Translations under genes and position numbers: made by a program
Notes under the pieces: generated by a model
Told to the model about the DNA's origin: nothing
The model's database searches: none
What the model saw: only the letters and a program-made list of their open reading frames with translations
Assembly: GCF_000819845.1 (NCBI RefSeq)
Contig: NZ_CDCG01000040.1
Location: 168,533-232,532 of the forward strand
Reading direction: 5' to 3'
Origin: Aeromonas enteropelogenes
GTDB taxonomy: Bacteria > Pseudomonadota > Gammaproteobacteria > Enterobacterales > Aeromonadaceae
Length of the DNA: 64,000 nucleotides
Shown: positions 39,449 to 49,414 of the stretch, piece after piece
How the letters are laid out: each line of letters starts with the position of its first letter
Numbering within the stretch: the first letter of the stretch is position 1

Positions 39449-40804
39449 ATGCTTAGTCTCTTCAGGCCTGCACCGCACATCGACAGGCTTCCGGCTGACA
39501 AGGTCGACCCCTTCTATAAACGCATGCGTTGGCAAGTCTTCATCGGGATCTTTTTCGGTTACGCAGGTTACTACCTGGTTCGGAAAAACTTCAGTCTGGC
39601 CATGCCCTATCTGGTGGAGCAGGGCTTCTCCCGCGGGGATCTCGGCTTTGCCCTGTCCGGGGTCTCCATCGCCTATGGCCTTTCCAAGTTTTTGATGGGC
39701 AACGTGTCGGATCGCTCCAACGCCCGTTACTTCCTCTCCGCCGGTCTGCTGCTGTCGGCCGGCATCATGTTCATGATGGGGACCATGCACTGGGCCACCT
39801 CCAGTATCGCCATCATGTTCGTGCTCCTGTTCCTGAACGGCTGGGTGCAGGGCATGGGCTGGCCCCCCTGTGGTCGCACCATGGTGCACTGGTGGTCACA
39901 AAAAGAGCGGGGCGAGATCGTTTCGGTCTGGAACGTGGCTCACAACGTGGGTGGCGGCATGATAGGCCCGCTGTTCATCCTGGGGATGGGCTGGTTCAAT
40001 GACTGGCGCAGTGCCTTCTATGTGCCGGCTGCGGCCGCCGCTGCCATCGCGGTCATCGCCTTCTTCGTGATGCGTGATACCCCGCAATCGGTTGGTCTGC
40101 CCCCCATCGAGGAGTACAAGAACGACTATCCGAAGGATTACAACGAGAGCCACGAGCAGGAGTTTTCCGCCAAGGAGATCTTCGTCAAGTACGTGTTGCA
40201 CAACAAGCTCTTGTGGTACATCGCCATCGCCAACGCCTTCGTTTACCTCATTCGTTACGGCGTGCTGGACTGGGCCCCGACCTATCTGAAAGAGGCCAAG
40301 GACTTCTCCGTCGACAAATCCTCCTGGGCTTACTTCCTCTATGAGTGGGCGGGTATCCCGGGCACCCTGCTGTGTGGCTGGATCTCCGACAAGATGTTCC
40401 AAGGCCGCCGCGCCCCGGCCGGCATCCTGTTCATGGTGCTGGTGACCCTGTTCGTGCTGGTCTACTGGCTCAACCCGGCGGGCAACCCCACCGTCGACAT
40501 GCTGGCGCTGGTGGCCATCGGCTTCCTCATCTACGGCCCCGTCATGCTGATCGGTCTCTATGCCCTGGAGTTGGCACCGAAGAAGGCGGCCGGTACCGCG
40601 GCAGGCTTCACCGGTCTGTTTGGTTACCTGGGTGGTGCGGTCGCGGCCAACGCCATGCTGGGCTACACCGTTGACCACTTTGGCTGGGATGGCGGCTTCG
40701 TGGTGCTGACTGCATCCTGCGTGCTCTCCATCATCCTGCTGGCGATGACCCTCAAGCACGAGAACATCGCCGTTGCAGCCAAGGCGGCGGCCAATAAGGC
40801 ATAA
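39449..40804 (+). CDS. glpT: Glycerol-3-phosphate/phosphate antiporter
   Basis: 451 residues, twelve helices, major facilitator OPA family. [23 protein letters not shown] (from residue 24) contains the signature and R45; [21 protein letters not shown] holds the family motif with the second substrate Arg near 269 in a later helix ([14 protein letters not shown]). The ATG at 39449 follows AAGGA. It imports G3P (and fosfomycin). A terminator separates it from glpR. Confidence 0.97.
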   Translation: MLSLFRPAPHIDRLPADKVDPFYKRMRWQVFIGIFFGYAGYYLVRKNFSLAMPYLVEQGFSRGDLGFALSGVSIAYGLSKFLMGNVSDRSNARYFLSAGLLLSAGIMFMMGTMHWATSSIAIMFVLLFLNGWVQGMGWPPCGRTMVHWWSQKERGEIVSVWNVAHNVGGGMIGPLFILGMGWFNDWRSAFYVPAAAAAAIAVIAFFVMRDTPQSVGLPPIEEYKNDYPKDYNESHEQEFSAKEIFVKYVLHNKLLWYIAIANAFVYLIRYGVLDWAPTYLKEAKDFSVDKSSWAYFLYEWAGIPGTLLCGWISDKMFQGRRAPAGILFMVLVTLFVLVYWLNPAGNPTVDMLALVAIGFLIYGPVMLIGLYALELAPKKAAGTAAGFTGLFGYLGGAVAANAMLGYTVDHFGWDGGFVVLTASCVLSIILLAMTLKHENIAVAAKAAANKA

Positions 40805-40854
40805 AACGTGATCCCCAGCTTATTGATCCCAAAGGGGATCAGGTAAACTGCCAG

Positions 40855-40884
40855 AAGGCCCCGCATCTGCCGGGGCCTTTTTTC
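40855..40884 (+). terminator. Terminator after glpT
   Basis: AAGGCCCCG / CGGGGCCTT stem, CATCTGC loop, then TTTTTT. Confidence 0.9.
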
Positions 40885-40906
40885 GTTTCATCATCGGAGT
40901 GAAAGC

Positions 40907-41665
40907 GTGAAACAAACCCAACGACATCTGGAGATCCTGGAGGTCCTGACGCGGCAGGGATTTGTCTCGACCGACGATCTGGTGAGCCATTTTGACGTCA
41001 GTCCCCAGACCATTCGCCGGGATCTGAACGATCTCGCCGAACAGAACAAGATCCGGCGCCATCACGGTGGTGCCTCTTTGCATTCGAGCACGGTCAATAC
41101 CGCCTACAGTGCCCGCAAGGTGATGCAGCTCAAGGAGAAAGAGCGTATCGCGCGGGAAGTGGCGGCCAATATTCCCGACGGCTCCTCCCTCTTTATCGAC
41201 ATCGGCACGACCACCGAGGCCATCGCCCGCGCCCTGCTCGATCACCGTGAGCTGCGCATCGTCACCAACAACCTCAACGTGGCCAGCATACTGACCGCCA
41301 AGGATGACTTCACCGTCATCATCGCCGGGGGCGAGATCCGCAACCGGGATGGCGGCATAGTGGGGGAGGCGACCCGCGACTTCATCGGCCAGTTTCGCAT
41401 GGATTATGGCGTCATCGGCATCTCGGGCATCGACAGCGATGGCTCCCTGCTCGATTTCGACTATCACGAGGTGAAGATTGCCCAGGCCATCATTGCCCAC
41501 TCCCGTCAGGTGTTCCTGGCCGCCGACCACACCAAGTTCGGTCGCAATGCCATGGTCAACCTCGGCAACCTCAGCCAGGTTCACGCCCTCTTCACCGATC
41601 AGGAGCCGCCGGAGAAGCTGGTGCGGCTGATGGCGCAGCACCAGATCGCCTGCCATATCTGCTGA
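40907..41665 (+). CDS. glpR: Glycerol-3-phosphate regulon repressor (DeoR family)
   Basis: 252 residues. An N-terminal helix-turn-helix (RHLEILEVLTRQGFVSTDDL, SPQTIRRDLNDLAEQ) precedes a DeoR sensor domain with DIGTTTEAIA and GVIGISGIDSDGSLLDFD. It represses glp genes until G3P binds. Placed between glpT and glpD, whose upstream region carries matching operators. Its own terminator follows. Confidence 0.96.
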   Translation: MKQTQRHLEILEVLTRQGFVSTDDLVSHFDVSPQTIRRDLNDLAEQNKIRRHHGGASLHSSTVNTAYSARKVMQLKEKERIAREVAANIPDGSSLFIDIGTTTEAIARALLDHRELRIVTNNLNVASILTAKDDFTVIIAGGEIRNRDGGIVGEATRDFIGQFRMDYGVIGISGIDSDGSLLDFDYHEVKIAQAIIAHSRQVFLAADHTKFGRNAMVNLGNLSQVHALFTDQEPPEKLVRLMAQHQIACHIC

Positions 41666-41689
41666 TCATCGTCGGCAGATATCACTATT

Positions 41690-41720
41690 AGCCGCCCATT
41701 CGGGCGGCTTTTCTATTTTT
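41690..41720 (+). terminator. Terminator after glpR
   Basis: AGCCGCCC / GGGCGGCT stem with an ATTC loop followed by TTTCTATTTTT. Confidence 0.88.
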
Positions 41721-41846
41721 ATATCCCTTAATGGCTAGTTTTCACCAGGGCTGCGCTACTCCCTGTCCGGCAGCGCATCATTGGTGAGCGTGTCATGCCA
41801 TATTTGCCACTTTCCGTGGGATGGTGCGATCACACTTTCGCCATAA

Positions 41847-41897
41847 AATGTTCGTTTGTTGGTTTTTCATGTTCTAAAATGAGCGAAATCAAACATT
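41847..41897 (+). promoter_or_regulatory. Two GlpR-operator-like sites upstream of glpD
   Basis: AATGTTCGTT at 41847 matches one full operator half. The 20-base segment 41878-41897 (AATGAGCG to AAACATT) matches the GlpR consensus at about 16 positions. Both lie 40-90 bases before the glpD start, suitable for repression. Confidence 0.7.
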
Positions 41898-41934
41898 GCT
41901 GCCATAGCAATCATAAAAATGAAAGTAGGTGAAC

Positions 41935-43422
41935 ATGAGCGAACATTATGATCTGGTCGTCGTCGGCGGCGGCATCAACGGCGTCGGCATCGCGGCCGAT
42001 GCGGCGGGGCGTGGGCTGAAGGTGGCGCTGTTTGAAGCGCAGGATCTCGCCTCGGCCACCTCCTCCAACTCCAGCAAGCTGATCCACGGCGGCCTGCGCT
42101 ATCTCGAACATTATGAATTCCGGCTGGTGAAAGAGGCGCTGGCGGAGCGGGAGGTGCTGCTCGGCATGGCGCCCCATATCGCGCGCCCCATGCGTTTTCG
42201 CCTGCCCCATCGCCCGCACCTGCGCCCGGCCTGGATGATCCGTGCCGGCCTCTTTCTCTATGACAATCTGGCCAAGCGCGACAAGCTCAAGGGCAGCAGC
42301 GGCGTGCGCTTCCTGCCGCAAGATGGCTTGACCGCCGGCATCAGCAAGGGGTTTGAATATTCCGACGCCTGGGTCGATGACGCCCGCCTGGTGGTGCTCA
42401 ACGCCATGATGGCCCGGGACAAGGGCGCCGACGTGCAGACCCGTACCCGCTGCGTCAAGGCGGTGCGCGGATCCAAACACTGGACCCTGACCCTGGAGCG
42501 GGAAGGGGGCGAGCAGTTCACCGTCTCCTGCCGCGGTCTGGTCAATGCGGCCGGCCCCTGGGTCAAAACCTTCTATGACGAGAGCCTGCACGAGGCATCC
42601 CCGCGCGGTATTCGCCTCATCAAAGGCAGCCATATCGTGGTGCCGCGCATCCATGAGCGCGAAGAGGCCTACATCCTGCAAAACGAGGACAACCGCATCG
42701 TCTTCGTCATTCCCTACCAGCAGGATTACTCCCTCATCGGCACCACGGACGTGGAGCACCACGGCAGCCCGCGCGAGGCCAGGATCAGCGACGCCGAAGT
42801 CAACTACCTGTGCAAAGTGGTCAACGCCCACTTCACCCGCCAGATTGCCCCGAAAGATGTCCTCTGGACCTATGCCGGGGTGCGCCCGCTGTGCGATGAC
42901 GAATCCGACTCGCCCCAGGCGGTGACCCGCGACTACACGCTGGAGCTCTCCGGCGAGTCCGACGGTGCGCCACTGCTCTCGGTGTTTGGTGGCAAGCTCA
43001 CCACCTATCGCAAGCTGGCCCAGGCCGCTTGCAACAAGCTCAAGCCCTGGTTCAACCAGATGGGCGAGGACTGGACCGCCAGCAGCCGCCTGCCCGGCGG
43101 CGAGTTCGACTGCACGGTACGCGAACTGGCGCGCGCCTATGCGCTCGAATTCGACTGGCTCGATGATCGCAGTGCCCTGCGCATCGCTGAAGCCTATGGC
43201 AGCCATGCCCGCCTCTGGCTGAAAGAGGAGCGTGGCCAGCACTTTGGTGCCGGATTGTATGAATCCGAGGTGCGCTATCTCATCGAGCGCGAGTGGGCCT
43301 TTACCCTGGAAGATATCCTGTGGCGCCGCAGCAAGCTGGGGCTGCGCCTCTCCGACGCCGAACAGCAGCAACTGCAAGCCTGGTTGGCGCAACATCATCA
43401 CGCCTTGCCCAAGGCAAGCTGA
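41935..43422 (+). CDS. glpD: Aerobic glycerol-3-phosphate dehydrogenase
   Basis: 495 residues. VVVGGGINGVGIAADAAGRG is the FAD-binding dinucleotide fold; LIHGGLRYLEHYEFRLV and GGKLTTYRKLAQ are GlpD signatures. Peripheral inner-membrane flavoprotein that oxidises G3P to dihydroxyacetone phosphate and feeds ubiquinone. I use the ATG at 41935 with AGGTGAAC before it; a GTG six bases upstream is less likely. Confidence 0.97.
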   Translation: MSEHYDLVVVGGGINGVGIAADAAGRGLKVALFEAQDLASATSSNSSKLIHGGLRYLEHYEFRLVKEALAEREVLLGMAPHIARPMRFRLPHRPHLRPAWMIRAGLFLYDNLAKRDKLKGSSGVRFLPQDGLTAGISKGFEYSDAWVDDARLVVLNAMMARDKGADVQTRTRCVKAVRGSKHWTLTLEREGGEQFTVSCRGLVNAAGPWVKTFYDESLHEASPRGIRLIKGSHIVVPRIHEREEAYILQNEDNRIVFVIPYQQDYSLIGTTDVEHHGSPREARISDAEVNYLCKVVNAHFTRQIAPKDVLWTYAGVRPLCDDESDSPQAVTRDYTLELSGESDGAPLLSVFGGKLTTYRKLAQAACNKLKPWFNQMGEDWTASSRLPGGEFDCTVRELARAYALEFDWLDDRSALRIAEAYGSHARLWLKEERGQHFGAGLYESEVRYLIEREWAFTLEDILWRRSKLGLRLSDAEQQQLQAWLAQHHHALPKAS

Positions 43423-43428
43423 TGAAAA

Positions 43429-43453
43429 AGCGGGCTGCTGCCAGGCAGCCCGC
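43429..43453 (+). terminator. Hairpin between glpD and glpQ
   Basis: GCGGGCTGC / GCAGCCCGC stem with a TGCCAG loop and no T tract. It may stabilise the glpD mRNA end or attenuate read-through. Confidence 0.55.
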
Positions 43454-43515
43454 CCTAAAACTGCAATAAACCTCTGATAGAACAACTACCTACACAATAA
43501 TAAAGAGCATCACAT

Positions 43516-44604
43516 ATGAAAAAATTCGCTATTTCCCTCATTGCGTTGGGCCTTGGGGCCTCCCTGTCATTGCCTGCGCTGGCCGTCGATGAAGGCAAGG
43601 TGGTGATCGCTCACCGCGGCGCCTCCGGTTACCTGCCCGAACACACCCTGGCGTCCAAGGCCATGGCCTACGCCATGGGAGTGGACTACCTCGAGCAGGA
43701 TCTGGTGATGACCAAGGATGACCAGCTGGTGGTGATGCACGATCACTTCCTCGACGGCATTACTGACGTGGCCGAGCGCTTCCCCGGCCGGGCCCGCCCG
43801 GATGGCCGCTACTATGTAGTGGACTTCACCCTGGACGAGGTGCGCTCCCTGCGCATGACCGAGCCGTTCCAGCTGGTGGATGGCAAGCAGGTCCCCGTTT
43901 ATCCCGCCCGCTTCCCGCTCTGGAAGTCCAACTTCAAGATCCACACCTTCCAGGAAGAGATCGAGATGATCCAGGGCATGAACAAGAGCACCGGCAAGAA
44001 CGTCGGCATCTATCCGGAGATCAAGGCCCCCTGGCTGTTTCGCCACGAAGGCAAGGACATCTCCAAGGCAGTGCTGAAGGTGCTCAAGGAGTACGGCTAC
44101 ACCACCAAGGATGACAAGGTCTATCTGCAATGCTTCGATGCCAACGAGCTCAAGCGCATCAACAGCGAGCTGATGCCTGCCATGGGGATGGATCTCAAGC
44201 TGGTGCAGCTGATGGCCGAGACCGACTGGAACGAGACCATGGTCTATGACGCCAAGGGCAAGGCTACCCCCTATGACTACGACTGGATGTTCAAACCGGG
44301 CGCCATGAAGACCATCGCCTCCTATGCCGAAGGGATTGGTCCCTGGAAGCCGATGGTGGTGACCGAGCCGGGTACTCCTGGCAAGCCGGACTTCACCAAC
44401 ATGGTGAAAGAGGCCCATGCCGCCGGTCTCAAGGTGCATCCTTATACCTTCCGTCAGGATGAGGGACAGATCCCCGCCTATGCCAAGGACTTCACCGATC
44501 TCCTGAACATCTTCCTTTATCAGGCGGATGTGGACGGGGTGTTCAGCGACTTCCCGGACAAGGCGGTGGCCGTCATCCAGGCCCATGAGACGGCTAAAAA
44601 ATAG
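43516..44604 (+). CDS. glpQ: Periplasmic glycerophosphodiester phosphodiesterase
   Basis: 362 residues. Signal peptide MKKFAISLIALGLGASLSLP ending in ALA, then IAHRGASGYLPEHT with catalytic His, EQDLVMTKDDQLVVMHD with the second His, and YPEIKAPWLF with metal-binding Glu. It splits deacylated phospholipids into G3P, which GlpT imports. In E. coli glpQ sits with glpT; here it follows glpD. Confidence 0.97.
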   Translation: MKKFAISLIALGLGASLSLPALAVDEGKVVIAHRGASGYLPEHTLASKAMAYAMGVDYLEQDLVMTKDDQLVVMHDHFLDGITDVAERFPGRARPDGRYYVVDFTLDEVRSLRMTEPFQLVDGKQVPVYPARFPLWKSNFKIHTFQEEIEMIQGMNKSTGKNVGIYPEIKAPWLFRHEGKDISKAVLKVLKEYGYTTKDDKVYLQCFDANELKRINSELMPAMGMDLKLVQLMAETDWNETMVYDAKGKATPYDYDWMFKPGAMKTIASYAEGIGPWKPMVVTEPGTPGKPDFTNMVKEAHAAGLKVHPYTFRQDEGQIPAYAKDFTDLLNIFLYQADVDGVFSDFPDKAVAVIQAHETAKK

Positions 44605-44628
44605 TGAAAAAAGAGTAAGTTGGTGCAT

Positions 44629-44655
44629 GGCGAGGTCAGTTGGCCTCGCCTTTTT
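44629..44655 (+). terminator. Terminator after glpQ
   Basis: GGCGAGG / CCTCGCC stem, eight-base loop, TTTTT. Confidence 0.85.
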
Positions 44656-44811
44656 CATGACATTCCCGCAACGGGCGTGTGCACCATGTCAGAAAATAAC
44701 CAGATAGCGTCATTGTGTGCCGGTTCCTGCGAGATTTGCGGCGCAGAGCGCTGGCATGAAATCGGCAGAGCGGTTAGTCTAGCGGCGTTGAACCAACCCC
44801 AAGAGGTACAG

Positions 44812-45294
44812 ATGAAAACCGTACTGCGTTTTAGCCTGCTGGGCGCCTTGTTGCTGGGCGGCCATGCCGTCGCTGCCGAGCCGAAAAAATTTGATATCAG
44901 CATGTTCCCGGCCGCTGACGTGAATCAGGAACGTGTGGTGATCCGCCTGCCCGAAGTCGAAAAAGAAGCCGACATGATGGTCGAGCTGCAGGTTGGCAAG
45001 AAGATGATGGTGGATTGCAACGTGCCACGTTTTGCCGGCAATCTGGAACAGCACAGCGTCAAGGGCTGGGGCTACAACTACCTGGTGCTGGGCAAGGTAT
45101 CCGACCCCATCAGCACCCTGATGGCCTGCCCGGATGGACAGAAGAAGGAGTCTTTCGTTCAGGTATATGGCCAGGGCTTCTTTGTGAACTACAACTCCAA
45201 GCTGCCATTCGTCATCTATGTGCCCCAGGAATATGAAGTGCGCTATCGTCTGTGGCGTGCCGACAACCTGGCTCAACCGGCCATGATCGAGTAA
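44812..45294 (+). CDS. eco: Ecotin, periplasmic serine-protease inhibitor
   Basis: 160 residues. Signal peptide (MKTVLRFSLLGALLLGG to AVAA) and the ecotin fold. The reactive loop ISTLMACPDG has Met104 at P1, as in E. coli ecotin, and C69-C106 form the conserved disulfide. It protects against trypsin-, chymotrypsin- and elastase-like proteases. The ATG at 44812 follows AGAGG. Confidence 0.95.
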   Translation: MKTVLRFSLLGALLLGGHAVAAEPKKFDISMFPAADVNQERVVIRLPEVEKEADMMVELQVGKKMMVDCNVPRFAGNLEQHSVKGWGYNYLVLGKVSDPISTLMACPDGQKKESFVQVYGQGFFVNYNSKLPFVIYVPQEYEVRYRLWRADNLAQPAMIE

Positions 45295-45332
45295 CTCGCT
45301 CTGCAGCCCTGCGACACGAGTTGACTCGCGAT

Positions 45333-45364
45333 AAAAACAAAGCGCCATATGGCGCTTTGTTTTT
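45333..45364 (+). terminator. Terminator after ecotin gene
   Basis: Fourteen-bp stem AAAAACAAAGCGCC / GGCGCTTTGTTTTT with an ATAT loop. Confidence 0.92.
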
Positions 45365-45592
45365 ATCTGTCGCGGTGACAAATCGGCCTGTCAGGATGAC
45401 ATCGTTTTGGCATAAGCCCGTTATTTATCAATGATTTTTTCTTGTTTTGAGACGAAATCATCAATAGAGTCGGGATAAATCGACATCAATAAAAATTTTT
45501 TATTAACATAGTGAAAAAATTGATTTTGCACTCGGCGATGGCCTGATGATACTTGCCCGCAAAGGTCAAACTAACCAGAAAAAAAGAGCACT

Positions 45593-45958
45593 ATGAGCTT
45601 CGAATCAGACAAGCGTTTCAACGACTTCAAACATTTTCCCCGTGGCCTGCGTCGCAGTGGTGAATTCACTGTGGCCGAAGCGGACAGTCTGGAAAAGTAC
45701 GGTACCGCCATGCTGGCACTCTATCAGGGCAACCTGGCCCCTCGTGACGAGGTTGAGTCTGCCTTCATCGAGCAGGTCAAATCCGGCGCTGCCGGTGCCA
45801 ACCCCCATGCCAAGGTGTGGTTCAAGTACCTCAAGGTGATCGGTCCCAAGCGTGTTCATCGTCTCTGCACTGTTGTGGGTGGTGCCAGCGAAGAGAGCAG
45901 CGGTGGTGGCAGCTTTGACGTGGGCGGCGGCGGTGGCAGTGACGAGTCCATCGATTAA
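45593..45958 (+). CDS. maoP: MaoP, macrodomain Ori organisation protein (DUF413)
   Basis: 121 residues. RFNDFKHFPRGLRRSGEFT and GPKRVHRLCTVVGG match E. coli MaoP/YifE (KHYPRGFSRHGDFT). With the DNA site maoS it constrains long-range DNA contacts near the origin in E. coli. The C-terminus is Gly/Ser-rich (SSGGGSFDVGGGGGSDES). It overlaps hdfR by one base (TAATG), whereas in E. coli the two genes diverge. Confidence 0.92.
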   Translation: MSFESDKRFNDFKHFPRGLRRSGEFTVAEADSLEKYGTAMLALYQGNLAPRDEVESAFIEQVKSGAAGANPHAKVWFKYLKVIGPKRVHRLCTVVGGASEESSGGGSFDVGGGGGSDESID

Positions 45959-46833
45959 TGGATACCGAGCTGCTTCGGACCTTCATTGAGGTAAGCAAGA
46001 CCCGGCACTTTGGCCGGGCTGCCGAAAATCTTTACCTGACCCAGTCGGCGGTGAGTTTCAGGATCCGCCAACTCGAACAGCAACTCGGTGTCAGCCTGTT
46101 TGCCCGCCATCGCAACAATATTCGTCTGACCGCTTCCGGTGAGCGTCTGCTGCCTTATGCAGACGCCATCTTGCATACCCTGGGTCGTGCCAAGCAGGAT
46201 GTGGCCCTCTCCCCCGGATTCAGCCAGCAGCTGGCTATCGGGGCGCCGGCGGTGTTCTGGGAGCTCGACTTCAACGACTGGCTCAACCACATCTATGCTC
46301 TGGCCCCCGGGCTTGCAGTGCGCCTGGAAACGGCTTCGCGCGAGCACCTCTGCCGGCAGCTGCTGGAGCGCTCCCTCGATCTGGCGCTGCTATCCGAGCC
46401 CACCAAGATCGACGAGATCGCCCTGCATCCCATCGGCGAGCTGGTGTTCGAGCTGGTGAGCCGGGAGCCGGCGGCCAATGCCGACAACCTGATCCAGATG
46501 CCTCATATTCATCTGGATTGGGGCACCAGTTTCGAGCCGCAGCCGAGCCGTCTGCAGAGTCTGCAAAAGACGCCTGTGCTGCATTCGAGCTCCGCCAGCA
46601 TGGCGCTGCAGTTCGTGCTGGCCAATGGTGGCGCTGCCTATCTGCCGCGGCGGATGGTGAGCCCCTATCTGGAGAAAGGGGCCCTGCATCTGGTGGAAGA
46701 GGCGCAGCCCCTGAGCCGCCCCCTCTATCTCGCCTACCTGGAAAAATCCGATCGGCGGGAGCTCATCGATCAGCTGCTGGCGCTGCCGCTTGGCTGGCAT
46801 GAAGCCGATCTGCGCCTGAACGAACCTCAATAA
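45958..46833 (+). CDS. hdfR: LysR-family regulator HdfR
   Basis: 291 residues. Winged helix MDTELLRTFIEVSKTRHFGR and SAVSFRIRQLEQQLGVSLF match HdfR; in E. coli it represses flhDC and binds near maoP. Translation is coupled to maoP by the TAATG overlap. A clear terminator follows. Confidence 0.92.
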   Translation: MDTELLRTFIEVSKTRHFGRAAENLYLTQSAVSFRIRQLEQQLGVSLFARHRNNIRLTASGERLLPYADAILHTLGRAKQDVALSPGFSQQLAIGAPAVFWELDFNDWLNHIYALAPGLAVRLETASREHLCRQLLERSLDLALLSEPTKIDEIALHPIGELVFELVSREPAANADNLIQMPHIHLDWGTSFEPQPSRLQSLQKTPVLHSSSASMALQFVLANGGAAYLPRRMVSPYLEKGALHLVEEAQPLSRPLYLAYLEKSDRRELIDQLLALPLGWHEADLRLNEPQ

Positions 46834-46848
46834 GCCCGTCGAACTCAT

Positions 46849-46876
46849 AAAAAACCCGCCTGCAGGCGGGTTTTTT
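46849..46876 (+). terminator. Terminator after hdfR
   Basis: AAAACCCGCC / GGCGGGTTTT stem, TGCA loop, T tract. Confidence 0.92.
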
Positions 46877-47051
46877 GTTTGGGGCAAGGGTTGCCGGCTT
46901 CCTGGATGGGGAGGGTGGTGTCGGGCCTATTCTTGCTGCCAGCCTTCCCTTGTTCATGCGCTGAGTCACGGATTGCCCCGACCGGGCTTGGCCGGGGCTC
47001 ACAAGATCAGTTAATTTCCGGCTCTCGTTGCGACACAGGGATGGAGTGCAA

Positions 47052-47993
47052 GTGATCGATTTTCGTCACCCCGAATGGCGGGAGCTGGCCCGGCAGCTGC
47101 TGGAACACTCGCCCTTGGCGATCCGGGGCCGCCAATGGCAGCCGTTGGTGGGCCTGCTCAGGGACAACCAGCTGTTGCTGGCCCTAGGCAATCACCACTA
47201 TGAGCTGACGCCGGCGGGACGACGCTATCTGACCCGTGAGCTGATGCTGGCGGAGATCGCCACGGCGCCACCGGCCCCCGAGGAGTGGCTGCACGCCCAG
47301 GGGTGGCAGCTGGGGGAGCTGGTCAACGAGCAGGTGCTGGCAGCGCTATATCGCAAGTCTGGGGCGGGGTTCAGTCCGGTCGAGCAGATCGACTTCGAGG
47401 ACAAGGGGATCCGGCTCTGCAGCGATCAGCTGCTGCGCCTGCGCGCCTCTGCCCCCTTCAGCCTGTTTTTCAGTGGCGGTACCCTGCTCGATGCCGCGCC
47501 CTGGTTGCAGACCCTGGGGGAGGTGGCCCTGCCGGAGCGCACCCTCGCCGGGCTTGGCAAGATCCTGTGGGGGGAAGGAGAGCTCTTGCGGGTGATCAGC
47601 ACGGATTGCATCGGCGCTTTTGCCGAACTTCCCCTCGCGGATGGCACTCTGCTGGTGTGGGCGCCGGCCATGGCACATTCGGCCCTGCAACAAATCGTGG
47701 CGGCCCTGCCGCCCAATGTGCAGTGGAGCCATCTCACCGCCCTCGACCCCGCCGGGGTGGATCGGGTCCAGGCGCTGGCCCAGCGTCTCGGGCGTCCGGC
47801 CAGCTGGTGGTTGCCCGTTTCCCTCTCTCCCATCATGGCTGCCTATGGCCAGCCGCTGACGGAGAGTCGGCCCTGGGAGACGAGCCGTCTGCCCAGATCT
47901 TTGTTGGCAGTTTGTAGCGCTTTGGTTGAATCCAATGGTGGTTTGTCTGCCGAAGTGTGCGCGCTGGCCTCCAGCTGGCATGCCGTCGGCTGA
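47052..47993 (+). CDS. Orphan protein with winged-helix start and possible Toprim-like end
   Basis: 313 residues from the GTG at 47052, chosen for GGAG five bases before it; a TTG at 47028 is in frame. The first 60 residues look like a winged helix. The C-terminal half (LFFSGGTLLDAAPWL, LLRVISTDCIGAFAEL, LTALDPAGVDRVQALAQRLG) resembles the acidic DxDPxG strand of JetD/MksG/DUF2220 Toprim-like proteins that work with SMC complexes, but no SMC genes are nearby. The similarity is weak and needs profile search. Confidence 0.6.
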   Translation: MIDFRHPEWRELARQLLEHSPLAIRGRQWQPLVGLLRDNQLLLALGNHHYELTPAGRRYLTRELMLAEIATAPPAPEEWLHAQGWQLGELVNEQVLAALYRKSGAGFSPVEQIDFEDKGIRLCSDQLLRLRASAPFSLFFSGGTLLDAAPWLQTLGEVALPERTLAGLGKILWGEGELLRVISTDCIGAFAELPLADGTLLVWAPAMAHSALQQIVAALPPNVQWSHLTALDPAGVDRVQALAQRLGRPASWWLPVSLSPIMAAYGQPLTESRPWETSRLPRSLLAVCSALVESNGGLSAEVCALASSWHAVG

Positions 47994-48137
47994 AATCGCC
48001 GCACGGATGGGCTAAAAAGCGGTTTTCCCTCCTTGAACGCAGTGATATAAAGAGCTGACGAAGCGCTCGCAGGATGGGCGCTTTTGTTTGCCACCATGCT
48101 TTGCCATCCAAGCCATCAACGGAATACAGGGAATACC

Positions 48138-49328
48138 ATGTTTGAAAAGGTTGTTGCCGCCCCAGCGGATCCGATCCTGGGCCTGACCGAAGCCTTCCGC
48201 GCTGACACTCGCAGCCACAAGATCAATCTGGGCGTAGGGATCTACAAGGATGAGACCGGTGCCACCCCTATCCTTCATTGCGTCAAGCGAGCCGAACAGA
48301 AGCTCTTGACCGACGAGAAGACCAAGAATTACCTCGGTATTGAAGGCAATATCGAGTACGGCCGCATCGTGCAGCAGCTGCTGTTCGGGCAGGACTCCCC
48401 ACTGGTCAACAGTGGCCGCGCCAAGACTGCCCAGGCACCGGGTGGTACCGGTGCCCTGCGCATCGCCGCCGAGTTCGTGGTGCGCAACAATCTCGCCAAG
48501 ACCGTCTGGATCTCCGATCCCACCTGGGCCAACCACGTCAGCGTGTTCCAGGCAGCGGGCCTGACCGTCAAGTGGTACAAGTACTACGATGCAGCGACCA
48601 AGGGGCTGGATTTTGCCGCCATGCAGGCGTCGCTGGCCGAGGCACAAGCCGGCGATCTGGTGTTGCTGCACGGCTGCTGCCACAACCCGACCGGTATCGA
48701 CCCGACAGCTGATCAGTGGCGCGCCCTGGCCAAACAAAGTGCCGCCGCCGGCTGGCTGCCGCTGTTTGACTTTGCCTATCAGGGTTTTGCCCGTGGTATC
48801 GAGGAGGACGCCGAGGGTCTGCGCATCTTCGCCGAGTGCCACGACGAGCTGCTGGTGGCGAGCTCTTTCTCCAAGAACTTCGGCCTCTACAACGAGCGGG
48901 TTGGCGCTTTCACCCTGGTCAGCGCGACCAAGGAGATCGCCGAGGTGGCCTTCACCCAGGTCAAGACTGTCATTCGTGCCAACTACTCCAACCCGCCGTC
49001 ACACGGTGCGGCCGTGGTCACCGCCGTGGTGAGCGATCCGGCCCTCTATGCCGAGTGGGTGGAAGAAGTGGCCGCCATGCGGGTGCGCATTCGCGAGATG
49101 CGCGAGCTGCTGGTGGAAAAACTGGCTGCCCGTGGCGTAAACCAGGATTTCGGTTTCATTCGTGAGCAGAATGGCATGTTCTCCTTCTCCGGCCTCAGCA
49201 AGGATCAGGTTGAGCGCCTCAAGAGCGAGTTCGCCATCTACATCGTTGGCTCCGGCCGGATCAGCGTGGCCGGGATCACCCGTGCCAACATCGATCCCCT
49301 GTGCGATGCCATCGCCAAGGTGCTGTGA
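48138..49328 (+). CDS. aspC: Aspartate/aromatic aminotransferase
   Basis: 396 residues as in E. coli Asp[18 protein letters not shown] holds the PLP lysine (near 246); [13 protein letters not shown] and [13 protein letters not shown] are class I signatures. It transfers amino groups between aspartate and 2-oxoglutarate and also acts on aromatic amino acids. The ATG at 48138 follows AGGGAA. Single transcription unit with its own terminator. Confidence 0.94.
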   Translation: MFEKVVAAPADPILGLTEAFRADTRSHKINLGVGIYKDETGATPILHCVKRAEQKLLTDEKTKNYLGIEGNIEYGRIVQQLLFGQDSPLVNSGRAKTAQAPGGTGALRIAAEFVVRNNLAKTVWISDPTWANHVSVFQAAGLTVKWYKYYDAATKGLDFAAMQASLAEAQAGDLVLLHGCCHNPTGIDPTADQWRALAKQSAAAGWLPLFDFAYQGFARGIEEDAEGLRIFAECHDELLVASSFSKNFGLYNERVGAFTLVSATKEIAEVAFTQVKTVIRANYSNPPSHGAAVVTAVVSDPALYAEWVEEVAAMRVRIREMRELLVEKLAARGVNQDFGFIREQNGMFSFSGLSKDQVERLKSEFAIYIVGSGRISVAGITRANIDPLCDAIAKVL

Positions 49329-49359
49329 CAAATTAGTCGTGATGGCGCCAGGCCAGACA

Positions 49360-49392
49360 AAAGCCCGCCGGGGAGACCCGGCGGGCTTTTTT
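49360..49392. terminator. Terminator between aspC and yjgR
   Basis: Thirteen-bp stem AAAGCCCGCCGGG / CCCGGCGGGCTTT with a GAGA loop, then TTT. Confidence 0.92.
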
Positions 49393-49414
49393 GTATCCGT
49401 CGCTTTTGGTGGCG

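Noticed and set aside
41911-43485. Long open frame antisense to glpD (524 codons)
   Set aside because: Mirror of a well-matched gene in GC-rich DNA; no ribosome site, and Gly/Ala/His/Gln-rich composition typical of antisense frames. The same holds for antisense frames over glpQ, msbA, rnfC and lpxK.
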